From Lyophyllum atratum (Eukaryota > Basidiomycota > Agaricomycetes > Agaricales > Lyophyllaceae), in contig JACGCN010000007.1 of the NCBI GenBank assembly GCA_014905825.1, forward strand, positions 682,001 through 746,000: a stretch of DNA of 64,000 nucleotides, read 5' to 3'. Both the position numbers and the translations under genes were made by a program. The notes below the pieces were generated by a model. It ran no database searches and was not told where the DNA came from. It saw only the letters and a list, made by a program, of their open reading frames with translations. Below, piece after piece: positions 43,930 to 61,265 of this stretch; the first letter of the stretch is position 1, and every line of letters begins with the position of its first letter.

Positions 43930-44714
43930 AGGACGGCTGCCCGCTTCTTGGATGCTGAGATGCCCATCTAGCAGCCTTAAAGTAACGTCTTTTCTGAAAC
44001 TTGTATGTGGTGTAACAAGGATAGCACCTTCGGTGCTGTTGCTACAGACTTTTCGTACATCAATGATTATCGTGGCCACCGTAAGAGATTCTGCCTCCGG
44101 CCTCCGAGCTCCATCATCGATGGCTTTGCCCCAACTTGATAGGCCACAAGATTCGACCAGCTTTGAAGTCATACGCATTACAAACCTATCACATCCAGCT
44201 CCTCTCCCTTTTAAGCAATGTCGCCATACTAAAATTTATCCACTGCAATAAGGATATCGCCGAAGGACATATATGCGCACTGGCACTGGCAGGCTATCCT
44301 GTCTCCGCCAAAAAAAAAGTAATATCCGTGACTGCTGACTCGGATACCGAGGAGAGTGCGTCGAAGGCCAGCGTCTTCCTCTTTCCTTCGTCCTTACCTC
44401 TACAAAAATTCTCCACGAAAATCTGGTACCAATGACATCGAAAGTCCGTCAATTCCTACTAGTTGCACTACTCCGATTTTTGACGCAAAGCAGTATACTT
44501 ATCACTCCTGAAATAAACTATAGGGCAGCTTAGGAAACAATACTATAGGCTGTAGGTCTACTAGACACGAGGCCGATACACTTGCAAGATGTGCGGCACA
44601 TTTCTTGCGAGTCCATGGATCTCCCGCGAGAAAATATTCGGCTGTTGAGAAATAGCTAGGCGCGGGTGGCGCAAGGTGCATCATTGAATGCTCATTCGAA
44701 AGTAATTAGGAGGA
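43930..44714. other. Intergenic between the hypothetical gene and its decayed copy
   Basis: Short open frames on both strands, none with recognisable content. It may include strongly diverged remains of the same duplication as the pseudogene at 44715. Confidence 0.3.
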
Positions 44715-44910
44715 ACGACAAGTCCCTGGAGGGCCGGGCACTGCTGCCGAGCCCTCCAGACTGTCGCAGTCCCGGACCCAGTTTCGTTTCATCTGGATTG
44801 GATGGTGGGTGACATATTTCGGAGGGAGCGCTGGGGAACTTCGGGGATTTGGTGTGGTGGAGAGGATGAGGAAGAGGAGGAGGATAGAATGCTGACAAGT
44901 GGCGAGCCTA
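44715..44910 (+). pseudogene. Decayed copy of the last exon of the gene at 42517-43929
   Basis: The DNA follows the last exon from 43660 to about 43850 with many substitutions and small gaps. The landmarks are GAGGGCCGGGCACTGCTGCC (source GAAGGCCGCCCGCTTTTGCC), CCAGACTGTCGCAG, the segment for FHLDWMVGDIF, GGGGATTTGG and a Glu-rich GAGGATGAGGAAGAGGAG. Single-base shifts break the frame. Only this part of the gene is recognisable. Confidence 0.65.
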
Positions 44911-46294
44911 TTTAGGATTTCCCGTGCGGGGGGGAGGGGGAGGAGGTCGGTCAGGAGGTCAGGAGGTCAGTAATGTCGTAATACCTACCCACCTCCCCAC
45001 CTCGAGAAATCTTCTGAAACTCATCTCTTCCTGCTCACAACTTGAAGTCACTGTTCCAGCATCCATGCTCCATCAAGTAATCAATCCGAGTCAGTTCCAC
45101 GAAACGAGAGGCATGTCTTCCGGGCACCACCGCCCGCGCGCCCCAAGTTCGACTCGGTTTAAGTTCCGTCCCAGTCCCATCTCGTACTCACAATTGTAAT
45201 TTGTGCAAGACTATCTATCGCTGCGTCGTTCTTACTTCACCAAGTTCGTCTCTGCGAGTTTCATCGCAGTGACTCGAGGTCTTTCCTGGTCTTTGAGTTA
45301 TGTTTAGCAAGTCTTAAAAAACGTTGCACAGACATATCTCGGCAGCCTGAGGTACTAATCATGATCAGACGCCTTGCATTGTCGAATGTCGGGCTTGTCT
45401 ACTGGGCTCCCCGATTTATCGTGCCATGTCCTACCCACCGTCGCTTACATGCTGGTAACTTTGAGTGATGACGAATTGCGCCACCCACCCTAGTCTCGCT
45501 CAAATCCGCGAAGCCTATCCAACCCCCACACCCTCTGAATCCAACACCCCAGTAATAAAAAGATTCCCATTCATTCAATATCAAATTCTATACACGCATA
45601 TATATGCCAAGTTCGAAACCCACAAACCAAAAAAAAAAATCAACAAAAGTAAAAAAAAGATAGCACCAAGTCGAGTCCAAAATAGTATAAAAAAAAGCCT
45701 AAGATACGAGATAAGAGAGTAAGAGAGAGATGTAGGTATGTAGCGTGTATATATATATATGGTGACGGGTCCTTTTGAGTATGTGATCTAGTCTGTGATC
45801 TGTCCGTTTTAATGAGTGGGTGCGTGGATACTGTTGCCGAGGGTGCGAGAGATAAAAAGAGAGAGAGAGAAAGAGTGGGAGAGAGAAAGGGAAAGAGAGA
45901 GGAAGAGGGAGAGACGCATTATATAAAATCGTGATCGTCATGATAAAATAGTCGACGGTGCACGGATAAATGTCGAAGCGAGATCGAGTTCGGGTGCGAG
46001 TTCGGTATGCGATGGTGCGGGACGGGATCTATAACGCAAAAGAGAGAGAGATAGAGACGAGTATCAGGAAGCGAGTGAGGAAATATAGAGAGAGAGATGG
46101 GAAAAGAGGGAGAAGAGGGCGCAGACTGAGGACAGGATATATACACCAAAACGAAAGTTGCGAGCGCATTCCCAGAACGAGTGCGGGGAGAAGCCAAGGC
46201 CACACCTACCCATCCCAAGCATCAGCCCTACCCCCCCACAAAAACCAAAGAACCAACTCACCAACCCCCCCAATCCCATACCAAAAGCCGAAGC
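44911..46294. repeat. Gene-free stretch with microsatellites and purine tract
   Basis: Contains A-runs near 45630-45690, a (TA) run at about 45748-45760, and a purine-rich GAGAGA tract at about 45850-45915. Open frames here are products of the biased composition. No gene supported. Confidence 0.55.
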
Positions 46295-48562
46295 CTACGC
46301 CCAAACCCTCCTCAACCTCCCAAACGCCCCCCCACCCCCACCCTCATCCTCACACCCCTCCCTCCCCTCCCTCCTCCCCCCTCCAAAGAACCTCGACACC
46401 CTCCCCCCCAACCTCCTCCTCTCCTTCCCCTCCATCCCCCCCTCCTTCTCCACCAGCTTCTCTGTCCCCGTCTCCATTTCCTCCCCGACCACAACGGCAT
46501 CCGGAGACTGCGAGAACGGGAACGAAGGCACAGCCCGCTCATACTCCACAAACGACACATCATCGTCGCTCTCCCCATCGTCGAGGGAGGAGGAGGACTC
46601 GGGGGGCGTGGGGAGGCCTGCTTCGTTGCGCCGGACTTTGGACTTGGATTTGCCTCCCTTGCCCTTCTGCGGGGTCTGAGGCTGAGGCGGAAGCTCGGGG
46701 TTGACCTGCGGCTTTGGAATGTCTTCGACTTCATGAGTCCCCACCGCCACAACCCCACCCTTCCCATCCATCTTCCCATCCTCCCTGACCCCCACCCCAA
46801 ACCCTACACTCCGCCCCACCGACCCCTGCCTCGAATTAAGCCCCGACCCCGACCCAGACCCCGAAGGCGACACACACGCCCCCACCTCCACCTCCACCTC
46901 CCCCCCCATCCCAACCCACGCCCTCGGCCATCCCTCCCTCCCCTCCTCCCCACCCCCCAACCCAGTCGCAACCACATCCAACATGCCCAGCAGAATCAGC
47001 TCCCCAATCGATATCGCCCCCATGGACGAGGAGTTGGAAGGGAAGGAAGGAGACGCGCCGAGGACGCCAGCGGGGAGAAGGTACGGCACGGCGTGGAACG
47101 CGCCTGGCTCTTGCCCTAGGTGCCCCAGGGAGGGCGGGAAGGTAGTGGTGGTGGTGGGCCCGGATGGCATTAGGATGGAGCTGGTCCGGACTACTGACCT
47201 TCTCTTCCCGTCCTTAACAGACAAACCCACGCTCTGGTTCGCAAGCGGCGAGGAGCGCAGTGGCGACCTCGCCGCACCCGTCCCCGGGATCAAGGGCGTG
47301 GACGAGGTCGAGCCGCCAAGGGAGGGGGAGGACGCAGAGGCAGAGGGCGGGTACGCGAAGGAGAGGAGGAACTGCTCGATGCTTTGTACGAGCTTCGACT
47401 TGTGTGTGCCCGCGCCCCCGGGGACGAGGCTCTGTCGTTTGTTGGGCAGGGCAGCGTGCGGGGTGAGATGCACGGGGGCCGTGGTGGATCTGTGTGGATG
47501 CGGGGGGACGAGCGTCGCGAGTGAAGAGGACGCGGACGCCGCGGAGTACGGCAGGACGTGTACGAGGTGCGGGTGCTTCGCTGTGAGCGCGAGACTCTCG
47601 ACGCTAGGGGCGCGAGAGGCGGCCCAGAGGGACGGCGGGGAGGAGTAGGCCGATGGCGGGGTCGGGGTCGGCCCGGAAGAGGAAGGCGCGGGGGCGGAGG
47701 AGAATAGGGAGGAGAGGCGGGAGCGGCGCGGGTTTTGTGATTGGATTTGCGAGGCGACGGAAGTAAGTGAGAGGGAGGAAAAAATGCTTGGGCGCTTGGA
47801 GATGGACCTTTGGTAGGGGGAAAAGGAGGGGGTGGAGGTGGGAGAGGCGAGGAAGGGGGCGGAGAGGGTGGTTACGAGGATGGCGTGTTTCAAGAGTGCC
47901 TTGTCGGGAAGCGAGGGGGGGAGGAAGTTGATGAGGGCTGAGAATTGGGCCTGGTTTTGTTTGGAGCTTTTGTGTTTAGGAGATTTGAGGGGGCGGCGGA
48001 AGGAGGAAGAGGTGGAGGCGGTGGAGGAGGAGGAGAGCGAGGCACTGTCGTCGGCATCTGAGGCAAGAGGCGACGAGGATGTCTTTCGAGGTAAGACTGG
48101 GTTGTGTGAGACGGCGAGTTCAGGGTCCTCGGAGATGGTAAACTCTCCGCCAGGGTAAAGTTCTGCAAACTGCTGGATGTGGCGTTGAGGGAGCGTAGCA
48201 GTGCGCCAGGAATGAGCGACCCTTTGGGCGCGGTCAAGCAGGCTCACGAGGCGGACGGCGCCCGAGTCGTGGATGTCGAGCGGGGCGGGCAGGTGCAGAA
48301 TGATGATGGCTGGGCCGTGTGCGTGTGGCGAGTTGGGCACGGGCGGAGGGGTGGAGGTTGCGATTATGATGAGGGAGTGGACGAGGTGAGAGGAGGTGAC
48401 GAGGGGAACGAGGTCAGTGTGTGAGGGTGCGCCGAGGACGAGGACGATGTGGGCGAGTGGCTCAGTGGGAGGGTCGGGGGATGTGATGTGCCATGGCGGG
48501 GGATGGTCGAGGGCGGCAAAGGGATCGAGGGGGAGGCGGGGACGGAATACATCGTTGGGCAT
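46295..48562 (-). CDS. Orphan Ser/Pro-rich protein, about 755 residues
   Basis: A single long frame from the ATG at 48562 (MPNDVFRPRLPLDPFAALDH) to 46295. The frame is also open upstream to 48709, but that extension lacks an ATG. The first 170 residues look folded: IVLVLGAPSHTDLVPLVTSS, AIIILHLPAPLDIHDSGAVR and HSWRTATLPQRHIQQFAELY read like alternating strands and helices. Around residues 245-280 there is FSALINFLPPSLPDKALLKH. Most of the remainder is low-complexity Ser/Pro/Gly. The end is basic and Gly-rich. The continuous frame over more than 2 kb of high-GC DNA, with Ser/Ala codons typical of the strand, supports a gene. No named domain recognised. Confidence 0.65.
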   Translation of the reverse strand: MPNDVFRPRLPLDPFAALDHPPPWHITSPDPPTEPLAHIVLVLGAPSHTDLVPLVTSSHLVHSLIIIATSTPPPVPNSPHAHGPAIIILHLPAPLDIHDSGAVRLVSLLDRAQRVAHSWRTATLPQRHIQQFAELYPGGEFTISEDPELAVSHNPVLPRKTSSSPLASDADDSASLSSSSTASTSSSFRRPLKSPKHKSSKQNQAQFSALINFLPPSLPDKALLKHAILVTTLSAPFLASPTSTPSFSPYQRSISKRPSIFSSLSLTSVASQIQSQNPRRSRLSSLFSSAPAPSSSGPTPTPPSAYSSPPSLWAASRAPSVESLALTAKHPHLVHVLPYSAASASSSLATLVPPHPHRSTTAPVHLTPHAALPNKRQSLVPGGAGTHKSKLVQSIEQFLLSFAYPPSASASSPSLGGSTSSTPLIPGTGAARSPLRSSPLANQSVGLSVKDGKRRSVVRTSSILMPSGPTTTTTFPPSLGHLGQEPGAFHAVPYLLPAGVLGASPSFPSNSSSMGAISIGELILLGMLDVVATGLGGGEEGREGWPRAWVGMGGEVEVEVGACVSPSGSGSGSGLNSRQGSVGRSVGFGVGVREDGKMDGKGGVVAVGTHEVEDIPKPQVNPELPPQPQTPQKGKGGKSKSKVRRNEAGLPTPPESSSSLDDGESDDDVSFVEYERAVPSFPFSQSPDAVVVGEEMETGTEKLVEKEGGMEGKERRRLGGRVSRFFGGGRREGREGCEDEGGGGGAFGRLRRVWA

Positions 48563-49554
48563 CGCAACAACGACGAGGTGGGCAGACGGAGAGCTTCGAA
48601 AATGAAAAGGACAACGCTTTACTTGAAATGTCGTCACTTTATTCTTGGCACATGCCGAGACTGCCGCCACCGCAGTCCCCGCTAAACATAGCCCAGGAAC
48701 AATATTCACATTTTACTTCCACGTCTCACTTTGTTGTACCCACCCCTCTAAGACTGCCTCATACGTTCTGACCTCTGTCTAGGGCAGTCCTCACCGCGTC
48801 GGCGCACGGACGACATCATTGATTCCAAAGTACGAGCGAATACTCCGTGGCTTGGCACACTATCAACCCTGCTGGCATCATCCACCCTGCTGTCGTCACA
48901 ACCTTTTCGCTCGGCATCACCACCGTCGCTACCCATCGCGCGCCTAACCCGAGTACCACCTCCATCCACATCTCCAACTACAACGTCGACCGTACACAAA
49001 AGGCGAATCCGATTTGGCACTCAGCATGCTTCCAGGAATCCTCCCGGCGCCCATGATCGCGCATGACGTCGCCCCACGCGACACACCTCACGATCATGAT
49101 CAAGATCCTGATAACAACATCCACACACCACGGCCTAAACGCGATCACTCAGGATCACTCGCCTCCCCCTACCTTCCCCTTCCAAACATCGATGCGACCA
49201 CGCACATGCGTCGAGGGCACCCCATGATTCGTCTTTCCATATAGCCGGCGAATTGAATCGAATGGAAGGCTGGGACGTCCGGGAAGTTACTGGGATGTAT
49301 TGGTGCAGCAGACATGGACGTGGGTGGGCGTGAGCTAGCAGGTGGGTCTCGAACCCACCTGCCATCGCGGCCTTCTAAGCCTCGAAGCATACATTTAACT
49401 CATGGCGTGTGGGCATGAAGCCGATGTGATCATTGTACCTACATTCAGCTATAACCGCGTCTAAAATACGCAAAAGTTCATGATCTACTCTGCGTGTCAT
49501 GTAACGAACATCCATACGCGCAACGCGTCTGACGACCTAACAGCGCTATCCTAC
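48563..49554. other. Intergenic; promoter of the orphan gene and a tRNA-like hairpin
   Basis: About 1 kb. At 49338-49362 a nine-pair hairpin with a TTCGAGA loop on the minus strand looks like a tRNA T-arm, but no acceptor or D-arm partner is present. No gene recognised. Confidence 0.4.
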
Positions 49555-51570
49555 GCCACCCCCCGCCCGATACCCGCTCTCGTCAACCAGAGCACCGAGG
49601 TCAGCTCCACGATGCGCCGCGCATTGAGGACCATCCAAGCCAGGGGATAAAGGGGGATCGGTCGATCGGGCACATGTGAAAAGAAGATCCGAAGGTCCAG
49701 TAACAAAAGCTAACGGGAAGAGGAGAAACGAGCAAACAGGGAAGAGGGGAGAAAAGGAGAAAAGAAAGGAGAGACTGCGCATGACCGCCTACAAGCCATG
49801 CGCCACCCGCTGCGCGCGCAGCGACGACTGGATCATCGCGTCTGTTTCATTCTAATACTCTGCGCAGCACGAGTTCTCGAGGGTCCGTTATAATATAGGA
49901 GGTAAGAACCCAATCGCAGCGGTCGATGTTGTATGTGTGCGTAGCAGAGGAGGGCGTACTACCCTCATCGAGAATCAGCAGCTTGCTTCCCCGGACCTTT
50001 ACCATCGCACATGCCAAGACCATGATCTGCCGCTTGCCCGACGGAAAGGCCTGACGGACAACTGGGCCTTTATGTAGCTGTTCCCAGTAGCCCCGCTGTA
50101 AATGAGGATGGCTCGAAAGCGCACGACGACAATGTGGATGCCCACATCGAACAATGGCCAGAAGATGACCGGAACCGCCCTGCCTCCCACATTCCAAAAT
50201 ATCGTCCGTGGGTGCTGCGGGTCCGAACCGACGGAACACCAGGGGACAGAGAAGAGTGAGAAGAGAAGTGTGTGGGTAAGGAAGCAAGGGCCTGGGGGAC
50301 AAGTTTTTATTAGTCCGGGCTAATTATGGAGCGTGTGGGAGGGACTCGTTGCCCTGGGGAAACTGGTCCTGGGTGACGCGCGTGATGATGCGGGAGGTGG
50401 GAGGTGGGAGTTTTGTTCATTTTCATCAAGTTATTTGGAGAAGCAGCCTGAGGTGCGGCACAAGCTGAGAGGAGTGGTCTATGGGTCGAAGTTTGCTCAT
50501 TTGAGCGTAGACGTTCCAACAATAGACCCGATGTGCCTATCGTGCAGGACGGCTGACGCGCTCATTGCACCAGTGTTCGTGTGAAGCATCTGCAAGTAAA
50601 TCGCGTCAGAGGGAGCAGCGCAGAACGGTGAAAATAACTGACAGGAGTATCGTATCGCCCAAGCACCTAGCAACCCTGGCAGTAGTACCTCGGGCAAGGA
50701 ATCAAGGAACATAGCTTAGGGTTAGATTTCACTGTTGCGCCCTCGTCTCCGTTTCCCAGATGTGCTAATAGCTGCTAGAGGCCGTATGGCCTCAGTAGCT
50801 GAGTCGGCAAGAGGGGGATGGTCGGTGAGGGCAAGATGTGGATTCGTGGAAGCCGTCCGGACTGTTGAATTGAGGATCCAGAATACTAATAGCAGAGATA
50901 GCTCGGATGCTGCTTGTCGAGGGTAGATGGTATTCGGTCCTGAATGGGTGGTTTTAAAACGTGCGGGGAGATGCATGAATTGATCTACAACAGACAGATA
51001 CGCTGGGACATGGTGACGAGGCGTAATCAGGTGAAGTAGTACGGCCGGGATGCTCAGCATCCCAATCACCTCTTAGAGCATGTCCAACGGATCCGCCGGG
51101 ACTCCCGCGCAGTGTCATAAGGGGTACAACATCGCGAATAAAGTACACAGTCCATGAAGTCCCAAAAGAAGTGTCGTATGATTTTGGAACACCTGTAGGA
51201 CAGGGATAGACGACGATAAAAAGTGCGGAACACGCCTGTCAAGCCCATTGCATGAAATTCTGACTACCACAAGAAAGGAGTACACTCACGAATGTAATAC
51301 ATACAACATTCTCCACTTCACTCGCTGCCCCTTCCAAGGCAAGAACCCTGTATAAGGATACCCGCAAGAGTTCCAGAGTTCCAATGGGGGTCAGAACCTC
51401 TGCTGTAGAATGCTGCATCCGCCATGGGCCACAAGGGGCCACAACGCGGCTCTCACTAGGAATCCGAGGAACGAGAATCCTTCACATGGTCAAGGCTAAT
51501 AAAGGCCGGTTTGCGTATCTTGACGCGACCAGTGCGTGAACGAAGGGACTTTGGGTGCGTGATCGCTCCG
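49555..51570 (-). pseudogene. Collapsed tandem copy of the ABCC transporter gene
   Basis: Pieces of the neighbouring transporter recur in the same order on the minus strand but with large deletions. Found in order: TPIGTLELLRVSLYRVLALE (intact gene TLIGSLELLRVSLSRALTLE), YFIRDVVPLMT, LITPRHHVP, LALTDHPPLADS, PGLLGAWAIRYS (intact PWLLGAWATQYA), SASAVLHDRHIGSIVGT, the NBD2 Walker B region SKLLILDEG, and near 49,570-49,605 GALVDESG (intact RALVDESG). NBD1 and most membrane helices are gone and frames are broken. It cannot make a transporter. Confidence 0.85.
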
Positions 51571-51904
51571 CCGCCAAGCGCTGATCGGAGGATACTCGCG
51601 TATCCCAAAATAGGCAAACGCTTTCAGTCTCTCTGGAGTCTGCATACGGTCCACGGATGCGGATGCGATGCGGATAAGAAAGTTGCACCAATTTTTCCTC
51701 CACCACCAGAACAGCCGCGGCTGGTCTCCACGCCAATGCGGTGGAAAAATTGCATATTCCTTGAGACCCAACACCCAAGCACTCAACAATGCAACTGCGC
51801 AAGAACAACATTCGATGATTTGATATTGCCTCTTTAATCCTACCATACATAACCGTTAAGATAATAATATAACCAAAACATGGGGAGTAAAATGTTCGAG
51901 AAGT

Positions 51905-51932
51905 CCATCCATCCATCCATCCATCCATCCAT
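51905..51932. repeat. (CCAT)7 microsatellite
   Basis: Seven CCAT units just beyond the stop codon of the ABC transporter gene, probably in its 3' untranslated region. Confidence 0.9.
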
Positions 51933-51958
51933 CATATAAGCAAAATGGAGTCCAAGAT

Positions 51959-58574
<6,616 letters not shown>

Positions 58575-59510
58575 GTTGGACTACAGAAGTCCCGGTCGAG
58601 CCTCACTTCCAGTCTTCTGTTCAAGACGCTTCAAGATGCCGTTCAGAAGATGCCCCTCTCGATTTAACATGGCGCGGCTTTATCAGAGCGCTCGGTCCAG
58701 GAAGATATGACTCGATCAAGGTGACCATGCGTTGCATATCAATCTTAATGAATGAGCCCGCAAACATCGCAGCACATCGCAGCCTGACGCCGACCCTTGA
58801 GTATCTCCGTGAAGACCGAGTGCATAGAGCGGCCACTGAGAACTGCGTATTTATCTATGCTTCCATGCTATGTCCACGATTTTTCGCAGTATCCTTCAAC
58901 CTCAAGAGGCGGAAGTCGAGACAATTGCCGGCTATTCAGCTACTCCATGAAATCAGGCACACTGTTGGATTGAAGATAAGAATCAAATAGAGATGAGATA
59001 CCTACTATGTAGGCTTTTGACAGCACAAACATATGTACGGTACAAAACTTGCGCGATTTCGTTGGAAAACATTGGCGTTGTCATATACGTATTCTGGCAC
59101 GCTGTTCGTTGGTTTGCTATTTCAAGTGGTAACCTGGTAGTGTCTGACAGAGTCGAAGACTCGAAGTTAAAAGTAGGGTCGCGTCAGTCCAGGAACTTCT
59201 TTTTTTAGATCATGCGACCTTGACCGGACCCGCAGCGGGTCACTCAGAGTCAGACTGGTGACGACAACTCCGAAGAGGAGATGGTACATTGTCGACTTGC
59301 ACTTGCAGCTGGGTAGGCACCCCTAGCTAAGTAAACATATCGATGGTAACGAACAGTCCAGAGTAAGTTCCCACAGCGGCGAAGAGTCGAAGACGCCATC
59401 CCTCGCGAACCAAGTGGTTGCCTTCTTCCCGGCGTTGCTTGAAGCCGTTTATGTCTACACATCCTCATCAGCGACCATATTCTAACCCTATATATCCGGC
59501 GGGGCTTGAT
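58575..59510. other. Upstream region of the ABC transporter gene
   Basis: About 930 bp containing the transporter promoter and the 3' side of a broken F-box-like gene. Short frames only; nothing recognised. Confidence 0.4.
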
Positions 59511-60025
59511 TCAGTTGACCATGGGCATTGAATCCGCCGATAACGGGATATTTGATAGGCTCAGCATATGGCGGCGTGCCATCCCCTCAGACTGCGCCTT
59601 CATCATGTCGGGCGGCACAACCTCGGGTAGCATCCAGAAGAGTCGTAGAGTGAAGTCATGGGTTGAATTCGGTTGCGAGGGCGCGAAGCGAGGAGAAAGG
59701 CCTGCCAGCACGCCGATCTCTAAGTAGCTCAAATTGAGATCCATCGCACGACGCAGTGGGCAAAGAAAGGTTCGGAGACGAAAATTCTCGGCCGGATGGA
59801 ATACTACAAGTCGTGGCAGGGTGGTTTGAAACCCGTGGTATAATCCAATTGCGATGTGAATGGCTTAAGAGTGACCTTGGGTAGTCCTCCCAGATGAGGT
59901 CCAGAGCAGCGCCACTGAAAGTTTTACAGGTAAAGCAGCATGAAAAAAGATCATATCGGCTTGTCACTAGATCAAACAGAGTATTTATACCAGCTCGTGT
60001 ATCTGGAGAACAGGATGCATTTAGA
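59511..60025 (-). pseudogene. F-box-like gene fragment with frame breaks
   Basis: On the minus strand a start at about 60022 reads MHPVLQIHELV and then hits TAA. One base out of phase the sequence continues LFDLVTSRYDLFSCCFTCKT, then GAALDLIWED, the usual opening of Agaricomycete F-box proteins. Further along, a third phase reads AENFRLRTFLCPLRRAMDLN and LPEVVPPDMMKAQSEGMARR to a stop at 59511. No introns of acceptable size join these phases. It is either a pseudogene or a gene with sequencing errors. F-box proteins would recruit targets to an SCF ubiquitin ligase. Confidence 0.5.
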
Positions 60026-60174
60026 TTTGACTGAGAGAGATAGAAGCGAAAACAAAACGGAAGAGGATGTGGTGGCGGCCAGGAACGAAGATATTTGGTC
60101 GCGGCGGCGGAACCAAACACTAACCCGTTTTCAGTCACAAACCTTCGACCCGCGTGAACTTAGACTAGGACAAC

Positions 60175-60901
60175 ATGTCGGCGGGTGTGTCTGCAGGCGT
60201 CAAGGCAGTCAAGTCTTTCCGTCTATTACAGCTCAAGAATCTTAAGCAGCATGTTATACATAATGGACCTCTGCCACCACCGACCAAGCCGCTTGATCCC
60301 GTAACACCTCACCGACTTCCCAACCCATTTATCCCTCACCGCAACCCTATCACCGGACGCTGGGCGCCAGCTACTGTCTCCCTGCGGCGTCAAGCTGACC
60401 TTGTCAAACGCGCGAAGCAGACCGACACCCTGTATCTTCTTCCACCTGGACCCAAGGCTCCTCGACCTTCATGCCTTACCGCAGAAGAAGCTTCAGTCAT
60501 AGCTCAGAAACGATTTGGAGGAATTCCGACGCAGACAGCGGAGAAGGGATGTTATGGAGAGCTGCAACAGTCTTGGATGAATCCAGTGGACTGGGTGGGT
60601 GAGCCCAAGGTGAAGGAGGTTGCGGGCGCAGAGCTTGGGACGAGGTTGTACGCTGCCAAGAAGAGGATGTTCAAGGGGCACAAGTGGGAGAGGCTCAGGG
60701 AGGCTCGGGAAAGCAAGAGGCAGATCTTGATGAGGGATATGGCTCGTCGTGTCAGGAATTACAAGGCGGTACGTCCCAATGTTTATGGCTTCCATCGTGC
60801 CCCGCTCACGCGTGTTATTCGTACTGCAGTACTATCAAAAGAGGAAGCCGGACCCACTCAAGGCTTCGAGTTCTATGAAAGCGCGAAAACTACCCTTCTG
60901 A
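60175..60901 (+). CDS. MRPL25: Mitochondrial large-subunit ribosomal protein mL59 (MRPL25 family)
   Basis: Exons 60175-60768 and 60830-60901 with a 61-bp intron give 221 residues. Family blocks are HRLPNPFIPHRNPITGRWAP, ATVSLRRQADLVKRAKQTDT, LYLLPPGPK, ELGTRLYAAKKRMFKGHKWE and the tail exon YYQKRKPDPLKASSS. This is the order seen in fungal mL59. The unspliced frame would run to 60969, but splicing at a GTACGT donor restores the conserved QKRKPDPLK tail. The N-terminal basic segment serves mitochondrial import. It is divergent from the F-box fragment. Confidence 0.85.
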
Positions 60902-61265
60902 TTACATTCTGCATTGTTAACGTTAAGACTATACATAATATCGATATTTACTCCATGGCTGAGATGTGACGCTCGAAGGGACGCCTGAAACAGTAGCGTG
61001 CAAAGTAAACAATGTGTTCGACGGAACGTTGGATCCTGGAGCTTGTGAGAACTAAGTTATAAAGGTCCACGATAAGCTTGTACGAAGTCGTGGACGAGCT
61101 TCTTGACATGCCGCATCTGCATTGGGACGTTTGCAAAGGAACGTGTTTCAAACTCCGGTTGCACCTCCGCCGACTCCGCCGATGCTGTGTTGGAATGTCT
61201 CGTCGCCACTTTGACAATACCAATCTTCATCCTCTTATCCTCCTCCTTCAACCGCTCTAACCATC

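Noticed and set aside
46158..47119. Long plus-strand open frames of 170-310 codons
   Set aside because: They are rich in Pro, His and Arg and arise from the C-rich antisense of the minus-strand 755-residue protein.
49338..49362. tRNA gene on the minus strand
   Set aside because: The hairpin GCAGGTGGG/CCCACCTGC with a TTCGAGA loop looks like a T-arm, but no sequence about 70-90 bases upstream pairs with the would-be acceptor strand, and the anticodon stem has a mismatch and an impossible variable region.
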